DNA of 64,000 nucleotides from Ascocoryne sarcoides NRRL 50072 (Eukaryota > Ascomycota > Leotiomycetes > Helotiales > Gelatinodiscaceae). The position numbers and the translations under genes were made by a program. This document shows, piece after piece, positions 46,404 through 57,053 of this stretch. The stretch is from NCBI GenBank assembly GCA_000328965.1, contig KB205940.1:2552273-2616272 (forward strand). The letters run 5' to 3'. Every line of letters begins with the position of its first letter. The stretch's first letter is position 1. Under the pieces are notes generated by a model. The model ran no database searches, was not told where the DNA came from, and was given only the letters and a program-made list of their open reading frames with translations.

Positions 46404-48971
46404 TCATCCTAGATCCTCTTCCGTGATCGGTTTCTCAAGCTTGACCACTCTACCACCCTTTGTTCTCTTCTCGGGCTTGAAAATCCGACCCTTGCCCCGG
46501 GCTTTCGATTTCTCAATACCTTCAAACTCACCTCCAGCTCCCATCACAACATCAAACTCATTTGTCCTCGCCTTCTTACCGCCCTTCCCCATTTTTCCAT
46601 CTCGGATCCCCTTCTTCTTTGCACCAATCTCTGGCCCATTTCCTAATCGACCCAGTCTCGGAGATCTCGCAACTCTTGTCTTAGCTCCGAGTGCCCAGAG
46701 ATCTCCCCACCTGGATTTACGTGCATCGCGGTATGCAGCTTTACTAAAACTCCTTGGCACAGTCCACCGCTCAAGCTTTCCAGATGGCGTGCAAAGGTCA
46801 AGTGTAACGTGACCGCGGCGTTTGAGGGGAGGAAGTATGGAGCGTGGAAGAGACTGAGAATGGAATGTGATGTCGCTTGGGAGCTGGACTTTCTCGGCTT
46901 CAGGGAGATCATGCTCCTCATAACCCTCGAATGATCGTAAAGTAGCCTCTTCTCCTTCCAAAAATGCGTTTTTGGTTTTTCTATCATCGACGCCTCGGCG
47001 AACTGCAAGGTAGCTGAACTTAACGTCTTCGTGGTTACGCGCTGATGCTCCTAAGACACGTTGTAGAAAATCGGGACGGAGGAATCGTTGACTAAAGTGA
47101 CAAAAGTCTTTCCTACCAGAGCTGAGCCCAGGAATAGGATACATTGGGCAATTTGTATGATTTGTGCATGGAGCAATGATCATACCCTCTTCCTTTTCCC
47201 GAAAACGGCCTTCCTCTGATGCAGGTAACTGAATGTGGTTCTCGACGAAATTATCGCCTGGTGATGAGATATAGGAGTCAAGGAGAAGGGAGCGAGCACC
47301 TGCAATAGCTTCGAATCCTCGAGGTAGACCCTTTTCAATGAGAATGAGAACGCCACCATTGGGGTCAAGGAGAGACCAAAGATTCTTCACCACATTTTTG
47401 CGTCGAAAATCTTCTTTTAGTGGGAATAACATATGAGGTGCAATGATTACATCGTAAACCTTTCGCTCTTGCGGTTCGGACCCATCTAGGTTATCTCGTG
47501 AACTAGAGGAATGAATGTAATCGGGAAGGCGAGGAAGGAAAGTGGTATTATCGATAAAGCGTGAGACTCGATGCCGTAAGGTATTCGAACCTGTAAGGAC
47601 GCTATTCTTGCCAGACGGGGCCTCTTCGCCAGTAACGATGCCATCCTCCTTCAAAGCATCCCACTCCGCTTGCAATATCTCCCGCCAGGCAATTATACCC
47701 CCTCCCCCAGCACCCGCATCAAGTACTCTCGTACCTTGACCACCCTCTCTAAACATCAAATTCCTAAGCCAGTCGCTTCCTAACCGTTTTCGTACTTCCA
47801 CTAAGGTGCTCATCACGGCTGCATATGTACCCGGCATGACTCCTACAAGGTAGGCATCTGCCTCCAGCTCACTCATCCTGTGTTGCATAGCATCCAATCC
47901 AATGTGTTTTTGAGGAAGGACCTTCTTTGAAGCTGGTATTGAAGTAGAGAATGGTAGACCTTTGCCGCCGAAGGCTTTCTCGGCTGCTTCCGAAAGATGT
48001 TTCATATTCGTGCGGTTTAGAAGCTCGGCGATGGGCGCGGTGAATTGTTCCTTGGGAAAAGAATATGTGCTGGGTTCGGTGCCATATCGGCCGGTCAAGG
48101 TATGGGGATGTGTGCGGGCAGATTCAGAACTAATCCACGGATCGAAATCCTCCTCCTCGTCTTCTTCTTCTGCCTCGATATTTTCTGCTTCCTCTTCTTC
48201 AAATTCCTCTTCGATTTCTACCTCCTTCCCAACTTCCTCCTCAACTGGCTGAGCCAATGCCACCTCCATGTCTCTCTGTAATCTTGCTAAAGCATCTCTT
48301 TCACGCTTATTCTTGCCTTGAAACTGAAATATCCCTTCTTGACCTACCAATGGGTCTTCAAGAGCATTCTCGACTCCGTCGCCCAGGATCACTTCAGCCT
48401 CAGGAAGTTCTTCATTCAGCTCCTGGTAAACCTCATTGGGCTCGATCGCTACAGTAGACTCCTCTTCTACAACAGAGAAGCTAAGCTTCGAGTCGTATTC
48501 AATCTCTTCCAATTCGCCGCGCTCGTTTTCCCTCATTAACACATTTCGCCGTACTTTATCTGGGAGAATCTCCTCTTCCTCTTCCCTTGGCAGATACTCT
48601 AAATCTTCCGGCTTTGTTTCTCGTAGAGGGGGGCCATAGAGCCGTTCGTAGAGTATATACTCTTCGGTAGATAGGTAGTCTTTTGGTAGCGTCTCTCCAA
48701 ACGTTTGTCTTGCCTGCCGCACAATAGATTCTGTATCTTCTCCCACGTCTTCCGGGCCTTCCTTCAGAGGATCTCCTAGTCGACGGGGAATTGTCGAAAA
48801 TTGTCTCGAATATGGTCTGCACGAGCGGATGGTGCGGGCCTGAAAGTGTGCTCGGGTGCCATACCTCAAGCGATTGCTCGCGACAGCGGTAGTAACACTG
48901 TTGTCAAAAAGCGATAGAAGTCGTAGACAGCACGATAGACATGCTCTTGGGCTTCTGTGAGCTGTCAACAT
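46404..48971 (-). CDS. RSM22: Mitochondrial ribosome assembly protein Rsm22/METTL17 (methyltransferase-like)
   Basis: 855 aa in one uninterrupted frame. Rsm22 (METTL17 in animals) associates with the mitochondrial small ribosomal subunit and is needed for its assembly and so for mitochondrial translation. The N-terminus is Arg/Ser/Cys-rich and poor in acidic residues, fitting a mitochondrial presequence (about 1-60). A long acidic low-complexity segment lies at about 243-277. The Rossmann SAM-binding motif RVLDAGAGGGG is at about 415-425. A cysteine cluster follows: C602, C608 and C624 (PCTNHTNCPMYP...DFCHFSQRF), with a further Cys at 727 (LDLCTPSGK). The METTL17 family holds an iron-sulfur cluster with four such cysteines. 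The C-terminus is strongly basic (about 770-835), suited to rRNA contact. The protein is longer than yeast Rsm22 because of the acidic insert. The start is the first ATG of the frame, at 48971. Confidence 0.93.
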   Translation of the reverse strand: MLTAHRSPRACLSCCLRLLSLFDNSVTTAVASNRLRYGTRAHFQARTIRSCRPYSRQFSTIPRRLGDPLKEGPEDVGEDTESIVRQARQTFGETLPKDYLSTEEYILYERLYGPPLRETKPEDLEYLPREEEEEILPDKVRRNVLMRENERGELEEIEYDSKLSFSVVEEESTVAIEPNEVYQELNEELPEAEVILGDGVENALEDPLVGQEGIFQFQGKNKRERDALARLQRDMEVALAQPVEEEVGKEVEIEEEFEEEEAENIEAEEEDEEEDFDPWISSESARTHPHTLTGRYGTEPSTYSFPKEQFTAPIAELLNRTNMKHLSEAAEKAFGGKGLPFSTSIPASKKVLPQKHIGLDAMQHRMSELEADAYLVGVMPGTYAAVMSTLVEVRKRLGSDWLRNLMFREGGQGTRVLDAGAGGGGIIAWREILQAEWDALKEDGIVTGEEAPSGKNSVLTGSNTLRHRVSRFIDNTTFLPRLPDYIHSSSSRDNLDGSEPQERKVYDVIIAPHMLFPLKEDFRRKNVVKNLWSLLDPNGGVLILIEKGLPRGFEAIAGARSLLLDSYISSPGDNFVENHIQLPASEEGRFREKEEGMIIAPCTNHTNCPMYPIPGLSSGRKDFCHFSQRFLRPDFLQRVLGASARNHEDVKFSYLAVRRGVDDRKTKNAFLEGEEATLRSFEGYEEHDLPEAEKVQLPSDITFHSQSLPRSILPPLKRRGHVTLDLCTPSGKLERWTVPRSFSKAAYRDARKSRWGDLWALGAKTRVARSPRLGRLGNGPEIGAKKKGIRDGKMGKGGKKARTNEFDVVMGAGGEFEGIEKSKARGKGRIFKPEKRTKGGRVVKLEKPITEEDLG

Positions 48972-50788
48972 GTTTGGTCTCTGTTATGGGGGTAAGAAGA
49001 AAAAGAAAGAAAGAGGAATTCCGAGGTCATATTTAGCATATGACTGCCTCAGGCACTAACTAGTCCTAGAACTTCTCATTTTCGCAACATCGTCCCTCAT
49101 GCTTAAAACGACTCTTCTGCCTTAAATTTAACGTCAATATTAACAAAAAGCCTAGATTGAATAATAATGTATACTTTTGAAAGGTATAATTGTTTCTTTT
49201 CCATATGTCATTCGCATTTATATTTTTCATCTAGCCTTGGCCACAAGATAAAGATGATAAGGCTGACGGCCGCTAGTAACCGCCTAACCTTCAATGTTCC
49301 TAAAATGGGTCTCTTCAGAAAATCCATCGGTGAATATCACTTGAGTGGTTTCTTTACTACTTCGTACACATGTATCTATCCCTCCCAAGGAGAAGCCAAG
49401 CCGATGGAAAAGTTTCTTCTAAAACCTAAAAAGCCAGGATAGCTAAGAAATTGAGGTGAGAAGCGGAGAACAGGGGACTGTTGGTTTGCGATTTTGTTTT
49501 CCTTCGCCATTTATGTATTATGCATTACTAAACACTTTCCATCTCAAAAAACCCACCCCACCCCCACCCATCATCCACTTACGATACGCCCAGCTCCATT
49601 ATATAAAGCCCAACAGGCCAATCTATGTCTATATGCCTCTATCTATATCTATCTAGCTACCTACCACTCCCCACCTTTCCTCTCCCATTCAATCATCTCC
49701 TTCCGATTAATCATCCACCAAATCCACATGTTTTCACAAGAAGCATAGCATGACCCTCCTTTCGCAACCGTAGACTCGCCTGATGGAAATTGTCTCTAAA
49801 AGGACAATAAGAAAGATAATTAGTCATTAGAGTTTCATATGAATGGTAAAATAGGAACGGCCTACGCTTCTGTATTAGTTGTAAGGTTGTAATATTCTTT
49901 GAGATTCAACCCTATCTCCCTCTCCACCCCTTCCACCCCTCTCCCTGCCCCCCTCTTCTCTGATCTCAACTTAATTCTACCTCTACCTAACTATCAGTTT
50001 GTATATCTACTTCTCCCTAAAAGACTTAAGTGATGAGTAGTAGTATTTGACACTTCCCATGCTTGTCGCCTTTCCATAAAAATATTGACACAGAGGGAGT
50101 AACTGAAGGTCCAGATAGCTGGTGTGGATGGGCCCTTGATTCAGCTTTCGAAATAGCGTATAAATTAAATCAAGGGAACTCTCATGCTATTCACGCTAAA
50201 ATTGCCCATGGTATTATAATGCAATACCTCACCCGAGTATTAAAGCCTAGGCAAGTATAGTTCTTCTAAAGGCATGTTCACCAATCATGCATGGAAATCT
50301 ACTATTGGTTCGATGGTATGTTCACCCTTCCATTCATTGCTAGCAAGCACAGCAATGGTAGCTGTTGTCCCCTCTCTATGTACAATTCCCCCAATCTCAT
50401 ATCATGATCCCGCTGGCACTAAGAAGTGCATGCATGCAATAGCTCGGTATGAGGGAGGCAATATGCTCCTCGAACCTCCGCTCCACAATCCAACTACCCA
50501 CTTGAAGGCCGCCGTAAAATCTATAATACAATGGAATCGAAGACGATGTGTGCGGATATTCGCTCTCCCGCATGTCTCTCACCTTAGGCTTAGGCACATA
50601 TGCCTCCACGTCTGCAATTATCCCATTATCTTTTTAGGGAATTACTAGTGAACCCAAACCGCTAAAACGCCCACGTCCGCTTGAAACTTGGCGTAACGTG
50701 CAAACTCTGTATATTGTGTTGACTCGAATAAAGGAAAGTCATGACGTTCGTATTCGCTATGAAAAAGAAATGTCTAGGATTGGTGCAA
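48972..50788. other. Intergenic region, no supported gene
   Basis: About 1.8 kb between the Rsm22 start and the WSC-gene stop, both on the minus strand, so it holds the Rsm22 promoter and the WSC 3' region. Open frames of 60-124 codons occur (for example 49167-49442 and 50274-50648) but have no recognisable domain and mixed composition. Around 49540-49700 and 49910-49990 there are C/T-rich runs on the plus strand. Confidence 0.5.
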
Positions 50789-52236
50789 TTACTCGTCCGG
50801 ATTAGTGGCCCGGAGGATTGGCCCGGTGTTGACGACTCTTCGTGAGTAGTCGTGATCATCTCGAATGGTATTGACGCTTTCTCGGCTCTTATTCTCCCCT
50901 CGTTGATATACCGGAGAAAATGGGTTTAATCTTGGATCGACTGGCATCAGCCGGCTTGTCCTCGTCCCAGGCTGATTATCGTCGAAGCCTTCTACAACAT
51001 TTGTACCATCCGTACCAAGAACATATCGTGAATTCTCGCTCATTGTTCTTGAAGGTATTTGACCATTCAAGCCCGCGCTGCTGATTCTCCTCTCTGGAGT
51101 ATTAACATCAGCGTATGCTTTAGCAATCTCCTTCCGTCGCTTCCGTAGACAAAAGTAGATTATCGAGCAGATAATAGCGACCAGGGCCACCAAGCCTATC
51201 GTGAGTCCAACAGCACCTCCAGTACCAAGACCACCAGAGCTACTTGATGCCGATATAGTATTATTACTACTGCTTAGCGAATCCGGAGGTATAGTAGGCG
51301 TGACAGTAACGGTTTGAACTTGTCCCGTCACGGTTTGCAGGGACACGATTGGCGTCGGCGTCCACGTCGAGGATGTAGAGGTCGAGGATGTTGTGTGAGA
51401 AGTAGTGGTTGTGTCACTGGAAGTCGTAGAGGTCTAAAGAGAATTAGTAAAGAACGGCAAGGTTGAATCTCCTCTTATGAAACGTGTGCGCCACCAAATG
51501 ATCTCAAACCGAGGAAAATAGCATACGGAAAATGAGCTCGGCAAGCTCGTTGAACTCGTGGAGCTCGTGGAGGAAGAGGGAGGAGGAGCCGGTACCGTAG
51601 AAATTATAGTAGTAGGATCGGGAGTAACATCAACAGTTACCGTCACCTGTCATCGCAAATACGTCAAAACGGTTGCCAGGAAGGGCACGCGGTCGACGAA
51701 AGAGCGTGAAATGGGCAGGAATATTGGAAGAAGAACAAGGGGGGGCAAGAGAGCAAGAAAGAGAGAAAGAGGGCAAAAGTGGGGAGTACTGACCTGAGCA
51801 GCGGTTGTGGTCGATGAAGCAGCAGTGTCTGCGCCCTTTGTGCCCGAGGGCGCTACCTCCAATGCAATATACCCATAAAGGCTATCAGAACCACACAGAT
51901 CGCTAGGGAAGCCGGGGCAAGATTCTGTGCATCCAGTTGTGTTGGTTGCTGGAGCATAGTCAGAGCACCAACATCCGTTCGATTGTACAATCGCGAAGGC
52001 ATAGTTTATTATGCAGAAACCGGAGCAGAGACCATTGGATTGGTAGATACTAGTGTCTAGAGGCTCGGTTAGCAATCCGTTGCGTTCTCTGTGCTCGGAC
52101 CGAGCTTACTTTTGCTATTGCTCGAGGTGTTTATATCGGAGCAGTATTCCTGAGGTAAAGCAGATGCATAGTCGAAGAGCCCTAGGAGGTAGAAGACAGC
52201 GAGTGCCAGTCTGTAAGACCAACGATGTGACGACAT
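50789..52236 (-). CDS. WSC-domain cell-wall stress sensor, single-pass membrane protein
   Basis: Four exons by my reading: 52236-52110, 52056-51794, 51646-51527, 51433-50789. Splice sites are GTAAGC...CTAG, GTCAGT...ACAG and GTATGC...TTAG, with GCTAAC and TACTAAT branch points in introns 1 and 3. All phases fit, giving 384 aa. It has a signal peptide (1-26, ending YASA), a WSC domain (about 30-113) with eight cysteines (32, 53, 57, 71, 73, 85, 89, 97), a Ser/Thr-rich stalk (about 118-235) likely O-mannosylated, a transmembrane helix (about 242-264) followed by RKRRK, and a cytosolic tail of about 115 residues. This is the layout of the yeast Wsc1-3 sensors that report wall stress through Rho1 and the cell-integrity MAP kinase pathway; the yeast DAYD-type tail end is not evident. 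Exon 3 is pure stalk of 40 codons and could be skipped without frame loss. Confidence 0.87.
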
Positions 52237-52479
52237 TGTGTATGTGAGAAATTTGAAGGCGTGTCGCCGGTGTGATGGGGGATTCGGGAGGTGTTTCGTT
52301 GGCGCTGCCGCCCGTCAAGGAAGATCTGCGAGGACTTCTCGTGGCGAAGAGAGAAACGAAATGGGACGATGGAATATATCAATCCAGGTTCCCCATTGAA
52401 TCATGACCAGAAAACGTATTTCTCAAGAGGCAATCACGGCCATGCTCCAGCACCAACGCTCTGTTTGTCTTGACTCGAG

Positions 52480-53220
52480 GCCGGCGGAGGGAGGAGGGAG
52501 GAGGGAGAAGAGATCTCAAGACGCGAATCGAAGCGACCAAAATCTTCGTAGTAGGAGTCTGCGAGACGATAGGGACGGCGGGCGTGACTAAGGGAGTCGG
52601 CAGACGCAGGATGGGATGGGAGAAGCCGAGATGGGCACAGCGGCGGCTTTTTGCGTCGGTCGAGAGTGTCGTCGACGAGATCGAACACCTGGCGAGCAGG
52701 CGGGAAAAGAGGATCGGGGGGGGAATTCAAGATTCAGATATTCTAGTTTTTAGCGGCTTCCGAGGAGAATAGGCGCTTCCTTTCGAATCGGACCGCCCTA
52801 GCTGTAAAACGAGGCAAGGACACGCACGAAAATACGGAGCAGTTTCCGTAAGTAAGTCGAAAGATTTCGATGATTACCGGGGGAGGAGGAGGTCAAGGCG
52901 CAGCGAAATTATACGGAAGTAGAATGAGTGAGTTGAACAGGCAGGCAGGCTAGCCGTCTTCAGGAGGAGGAGGAGAAAGAGGCGGAACGAGAGAAAAGAT
53001 TCATGAAAAGCGAATGTGAATCGTGAGGAGGGACTGAATCTGATTCCCGACGAACGTATGGGGATGGGAACGGTATGGTGAAAGGAAGGAGAAGGAAAAG
53101 AAAGGAAGGGAAGACAACAAGCATGATACGAGTCGCTTTGTTCCTATCGCGGCATGGAGAGGAGAGGGGGTGGGGGAAAGAGCAAGGCAAGAAAGGCAAG
53201 CAAGGCAAAATAGGACAAGC
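52480..53220 (-). promoter_or_regulatory. Pyrimidine-rich upstream zone of the WSC gene
   Basis: The plus strand is markedly purine-rich (GGAGGGAGGAGGGAGGAGGG near 52490, GGAGGAGGAGGAGAAAGAGG near 52965, GAAAGGAAGGAGAAGG near 53080, GGAGAGGAGAGGGGGTGGGG near 53157). On the sense strand of the WSC gene this is CT-rich. CT-rich tracts upstream of start codons are typical of well expressed filamentous fungal genes. The transcription start is not identifiable, so promoter versus long 5' UTR is open. Confidence 0.4.
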
Positions 53221-53347
53221 CGTATTCCGTACAGACTTCCGTGAACAACAAGTTTTCTTTGTTACGAAGACGAGACGAGACTAGACGGACACGGAGACGA
53301 GACGTATACGGTGGGAACGGCCAGTAGTAGCCGCTGAAAAGGTGGGG

Positions 53348-53465
53348 ACCCTGCACAAGTCGGTACAAAGAGCGCACAAGTCACAAGTTGAACCTTGCAC
53401 AAGTCACCAATCGAGCCCTGCAACGGCGCAAGTCGGGCCCTGCACAAATCAGAACCCTGCGCAAC
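53348..53465. repeat. Degenerate tandem repeat, CCCTGCACAAGTC-type
   Basis: Variants of CCCTGCACAAGTC recur about every 20-30 bases: CCCTGCACAAGTCGG, GCGCACAAGTCACAAG, CCTTGCACAAGTCACC, CCCTGCAACGGCGCAAGTCGGG, CCCTGCACAAATC, CCCTGCGCAAC. No known function. Confidence 0.6.
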
Positions 53466-56400
53466 TTCCACCTTTTCTGGCTCTCTCGCTTACCCATGCA
53501 TATGGCATCATGCATAACTTCATTAAGTTATGCCAATCCACAGCTTTTCCATGGTGGCCCTGGGACGGGCGAGACGCTAGCGGCGAACTTTCCCCTTTTC
53601 GCTGACAGGACCAGGACGCATTCGGGAAACCAACGCCGGTAGCGGGTACGAGAATAGTCACATCAGAAAGACTATAGTGTGGAAAGATATCAGAGGCGTA
53701 CTTTGGGTATCAAGGTTGAGGGTTGGGGGATATAGACTTTATAAATACGTCGAAGTGCGGAGGTCACTCCTACTGCTAATACGAGGTATTTTATTTGTAG
53801 ATGTTGAGTTGAATCCTATCTTCCTTCCGCTCTTGATTGGTGAGTTCGGCAAAGTCTGCTTCTAATATCCGGGTCCGGCAGATGTAACTATATCCCTCCT
53901 CTCCCCTCTACCTCTGTAGAAAGTACCGTACCTACGAATCCCGCTCTACCCAGCACTTCCTTTATGTACCGGTACTCTCTTTACAAAGATCAAAGATTAC
54001 GGGCCAGAAACCTCTCTCGATTTTGCTCTTGACTCGCCGTGCCGATGATTCTCTCGCAACCACCCCGTGGTCACCTATATTTAGTTAGTTGCCTGTGTGC
54101 TTTTTGCTGATGAAAAGGCCGTCGACTCGTCATGGTCAAGTCCCGCTATGTTGCTATCGTATGATGCGGGGGTGAGCCCGACTGGTTCCGAGCACGGACT
54201 CGTATTCTCTGCTGCGACATGTGAGGTGGCTGGCAGAAGGTGTGGTGCGCTTTCTTTAGGAGTCTCATTATAGCGGGGGAGGCTTCGTACTTTGCGAAAA
54301 CCACGTTCTTTGTGGTGAGGAGGTAGACAGAGCATCGTAGGGGGTTTTTTTTCAACAAAAAAAATAGACAGACCAGCTTACGAAGTATATATATTTCTTT
54401 TGGATGATTATGTCTCACCCGTTTGCTTCGCCTCTATTCTGTACGGAGGGAGACCGGATTATCACATTATCAGCGGGCCATTAACCACTCGCATCGATCC
54501 CCCCGGTCTCAGATACAGTACTCGGTAAAAGAAAACCCATATTTTGAACATCAAGTCGTCATTCGTCCCACGTTGGTCCGCATAGTCGGAAATTGATTTT
54601 ACTCCCGAGAAGGACTCAAAGTTGGAGGGGAGATAGCGGGGAACATTCGAAAAGTTGAACCATACGTACTTTGTATAGTTGTGGTGGGTGAGATCTCGAA
54701 GCTGATGGATGAACTTAACTTTGAGGTTTTCCTCCTCTTCCCTGTTTCTTCCTATGAAGATTTTTTTATACTATAATCATCTAAGATGTTGCATTACTTT
54801 AGATGCCGCTTTGCAGATAACGAATGACGGTATGGTGGCGAACGTCTTTAATCTCCCGGCCGGGTCTCTTCTCCCTCATGTTCCCTCGTGCTGTTCTCTC
54901 ATGCAGCTCTGTACCGATTTGCGACCGTCGACCGCTGACAGGTGCATAGCTAAGAACCTCATGAGCAACACCTACCTTATCACGACTTTTGCAAATCATC
55001 AAATTCTTATCGGTGATTTCTATCCCCGCCCCGCCCTATCGTACCACTGCGTCAAAAACTTGGAAGTATTCCCAGCGTATTATAATAGCACGGTACTGCT
55101 ATTGCATCTTTACGCTTACTACTAGTGTATTATCGCTGTAGCGACAATGGAGTCCTCGTAGTGCAGAGTGGGTGATGAATAGCGGTAAGGAGTGTGACGA
55201 TGGAAAAAATCAACAGAAGCTCACGCCAGCCAAGCGCAGATACAGGAGCAGTCGGTGGCGACAAACCGTGGTCCGTTGGCCGTTATACTTCGTAAGCCGA
55301 GCGAGAAGTTGTTCTTCCGAAATTAGGACCATCTACTTCGAAGTACGAAGTATGGAGATACCGGTACGAAGGAAGCACTTCGTAGTCGGTTTTGAAGGGA
55401 TTGAATTGGGGGCTGAATTTTGTCAACCCCTCCTTATTCTAGATCTTTTACTTCTGCAGCCCCCTTCCTTCCTATTTCATAGAGTTTGCCACTCCAATTT
55501 ACACATTGTGTTGTATCATTTTAGCTCGGTCTGATAGATTATTAATAATACCCATGTTCATTACAATTCGGTCTGTCTTTATCTCTCTAAGCCGAGCACC
55601 GGTGGCATCCCCGATCATCAGTACCCCTCACTCCTCATAGATCTCACGTTCACGTTGTTATTCATGTCGTAGTAAGCTTCGCAAGCGTTGGAGCCATCGG
55701 GACCGTAAGCTGACTTGGTCTGGAACTTAGTAGTAGTTCCCCCCTTTTCTTACCTTTTTTACTTCAATTACTCAAAGTCAGCTCTGTTCCTGCAGTAGCC
55801 TCATATCACGTGTCTCGTGAGAGGGACAAATCTTGCTATTTTAAGTTACTCAATGCCGTTTCTTACCATAGAGCGTGGCGTTTCTCAGCTTTGCGTTTGT
55901 TCGTGCAATCGTAATTCGGATAACTTCACTAATGGCGGTCGCTCGCGAGATCGCTGCTCTTAGCTGTTAAAACTTGCACGTGTTACACTGTACTATCAAC
56001 CTCCAACTCCATAATTCGAAACATGACTTGAAGAAAAACCACATTGCTCATGCATCTGGAAGGAGAAAGACGTTCCTATGAACAGCTCTGGGACCGAATG
56101 GGGGTGTGGTGGGGGTTAATGATAGGACTGGGAAGTGGTCGAAGACGGGAATGGTGGTAAAACGGGCGTGATGATCATGGATGTTCCGGGTAGATGGTAG
56201 ATCCAACATGTTCTTAGGAATTGAATACAGAAACAGAGTTAGAAGCCAAGAGAATCATACGTAATTATCATACGTCAGAGCCTGTTATATATACCCTTTA
56301 AATGCTAGAACCAGGCTGATTGGTTTCTTTCCCAACGGTCTTTCCCTTTCTATAGGTTCATGATTTCAAAACTGCTATACTTTCGGTCGTTAGATACTGG

Positions 56401-57053
56401 CTTGTTGATATGATTAAAAGTTACAATTGTGGCCATCCTGTTATTGAAACAAGTACTGAAATAAAAGACGACTTATTATGTGCTCATAGCCGAATGATTT
56501 TAGGCCACACTTAATTTTCCAACTCCTCCTACTATCAATTGTGCTAGATAAGGGGAAGGGAAGTCACAGTGTTGACAGTATGGCAAATGAGTGGCGAGCC
56601 ATTTGTATGCAAGAGAACAAAAAACAACAAAGAAAGAATACCCTGAAAAAAAAAAACTAGTCGGTGCTGTGGCGACAAAAAGTACTACTGCACAAAATAA
56701 TCAGGCAACTTGAAGCACCAATTTTAATCTACTATATATGTATTATTTTTAGACTCCCTTGCAAGAGAGAGTGAGCCACCGTATTTGTTACAGTTACCGT
56801 CTTAAGAAATGTTAGGATCATATGGGAGCCTGAGGCCAAAATAATCATTCTTGTGTTTGCCAAGTCAATCGGATAAACTCTCTTTAGCACAGTAGCACAG
56901 CAGCACACTAACACTCCATAGGTCCTCGTAGGTATCCCCACAATTGGTCTTGCCGCAGCTGTAATTCTTAGCGATATACGTGGCTGGTTTGAAGCTAAGA
57001 ATCTTTGATCTGTGATGTTTTTCTACAGCGACTATTTCCAGCAATAAACCACC

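Larger units (their letters stand above)
52237..57053. other. Long intergenic region, no supported gene
   Basis: About 4.8 kb between two divergently transcribed genes (WSC minus, folylpolyglutamate synthase-like plus). Open frames up to 138 codons (54709-55125) and 120 codons (55172-55534) lack domains and have no conserved look. It contains a C/T-rich leader-like zone for the WSC gene (52480-53220), a degenerate tandem repeat (about 53348-53465) and a cluster of TACGAAG/CTTCGTA motifs (about 55290-55390). A non-coding RNA gene could lie here unseen. Confidence 0.5.

Noticed and set aside
54709..55534. Open frames of 138 and 120 codons as possible small genes
   Set aside because: No signal peptide, domain, cysteine pattern or splice support; amino-acid make-up looks random. 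A non-coding reading is at least as likely.
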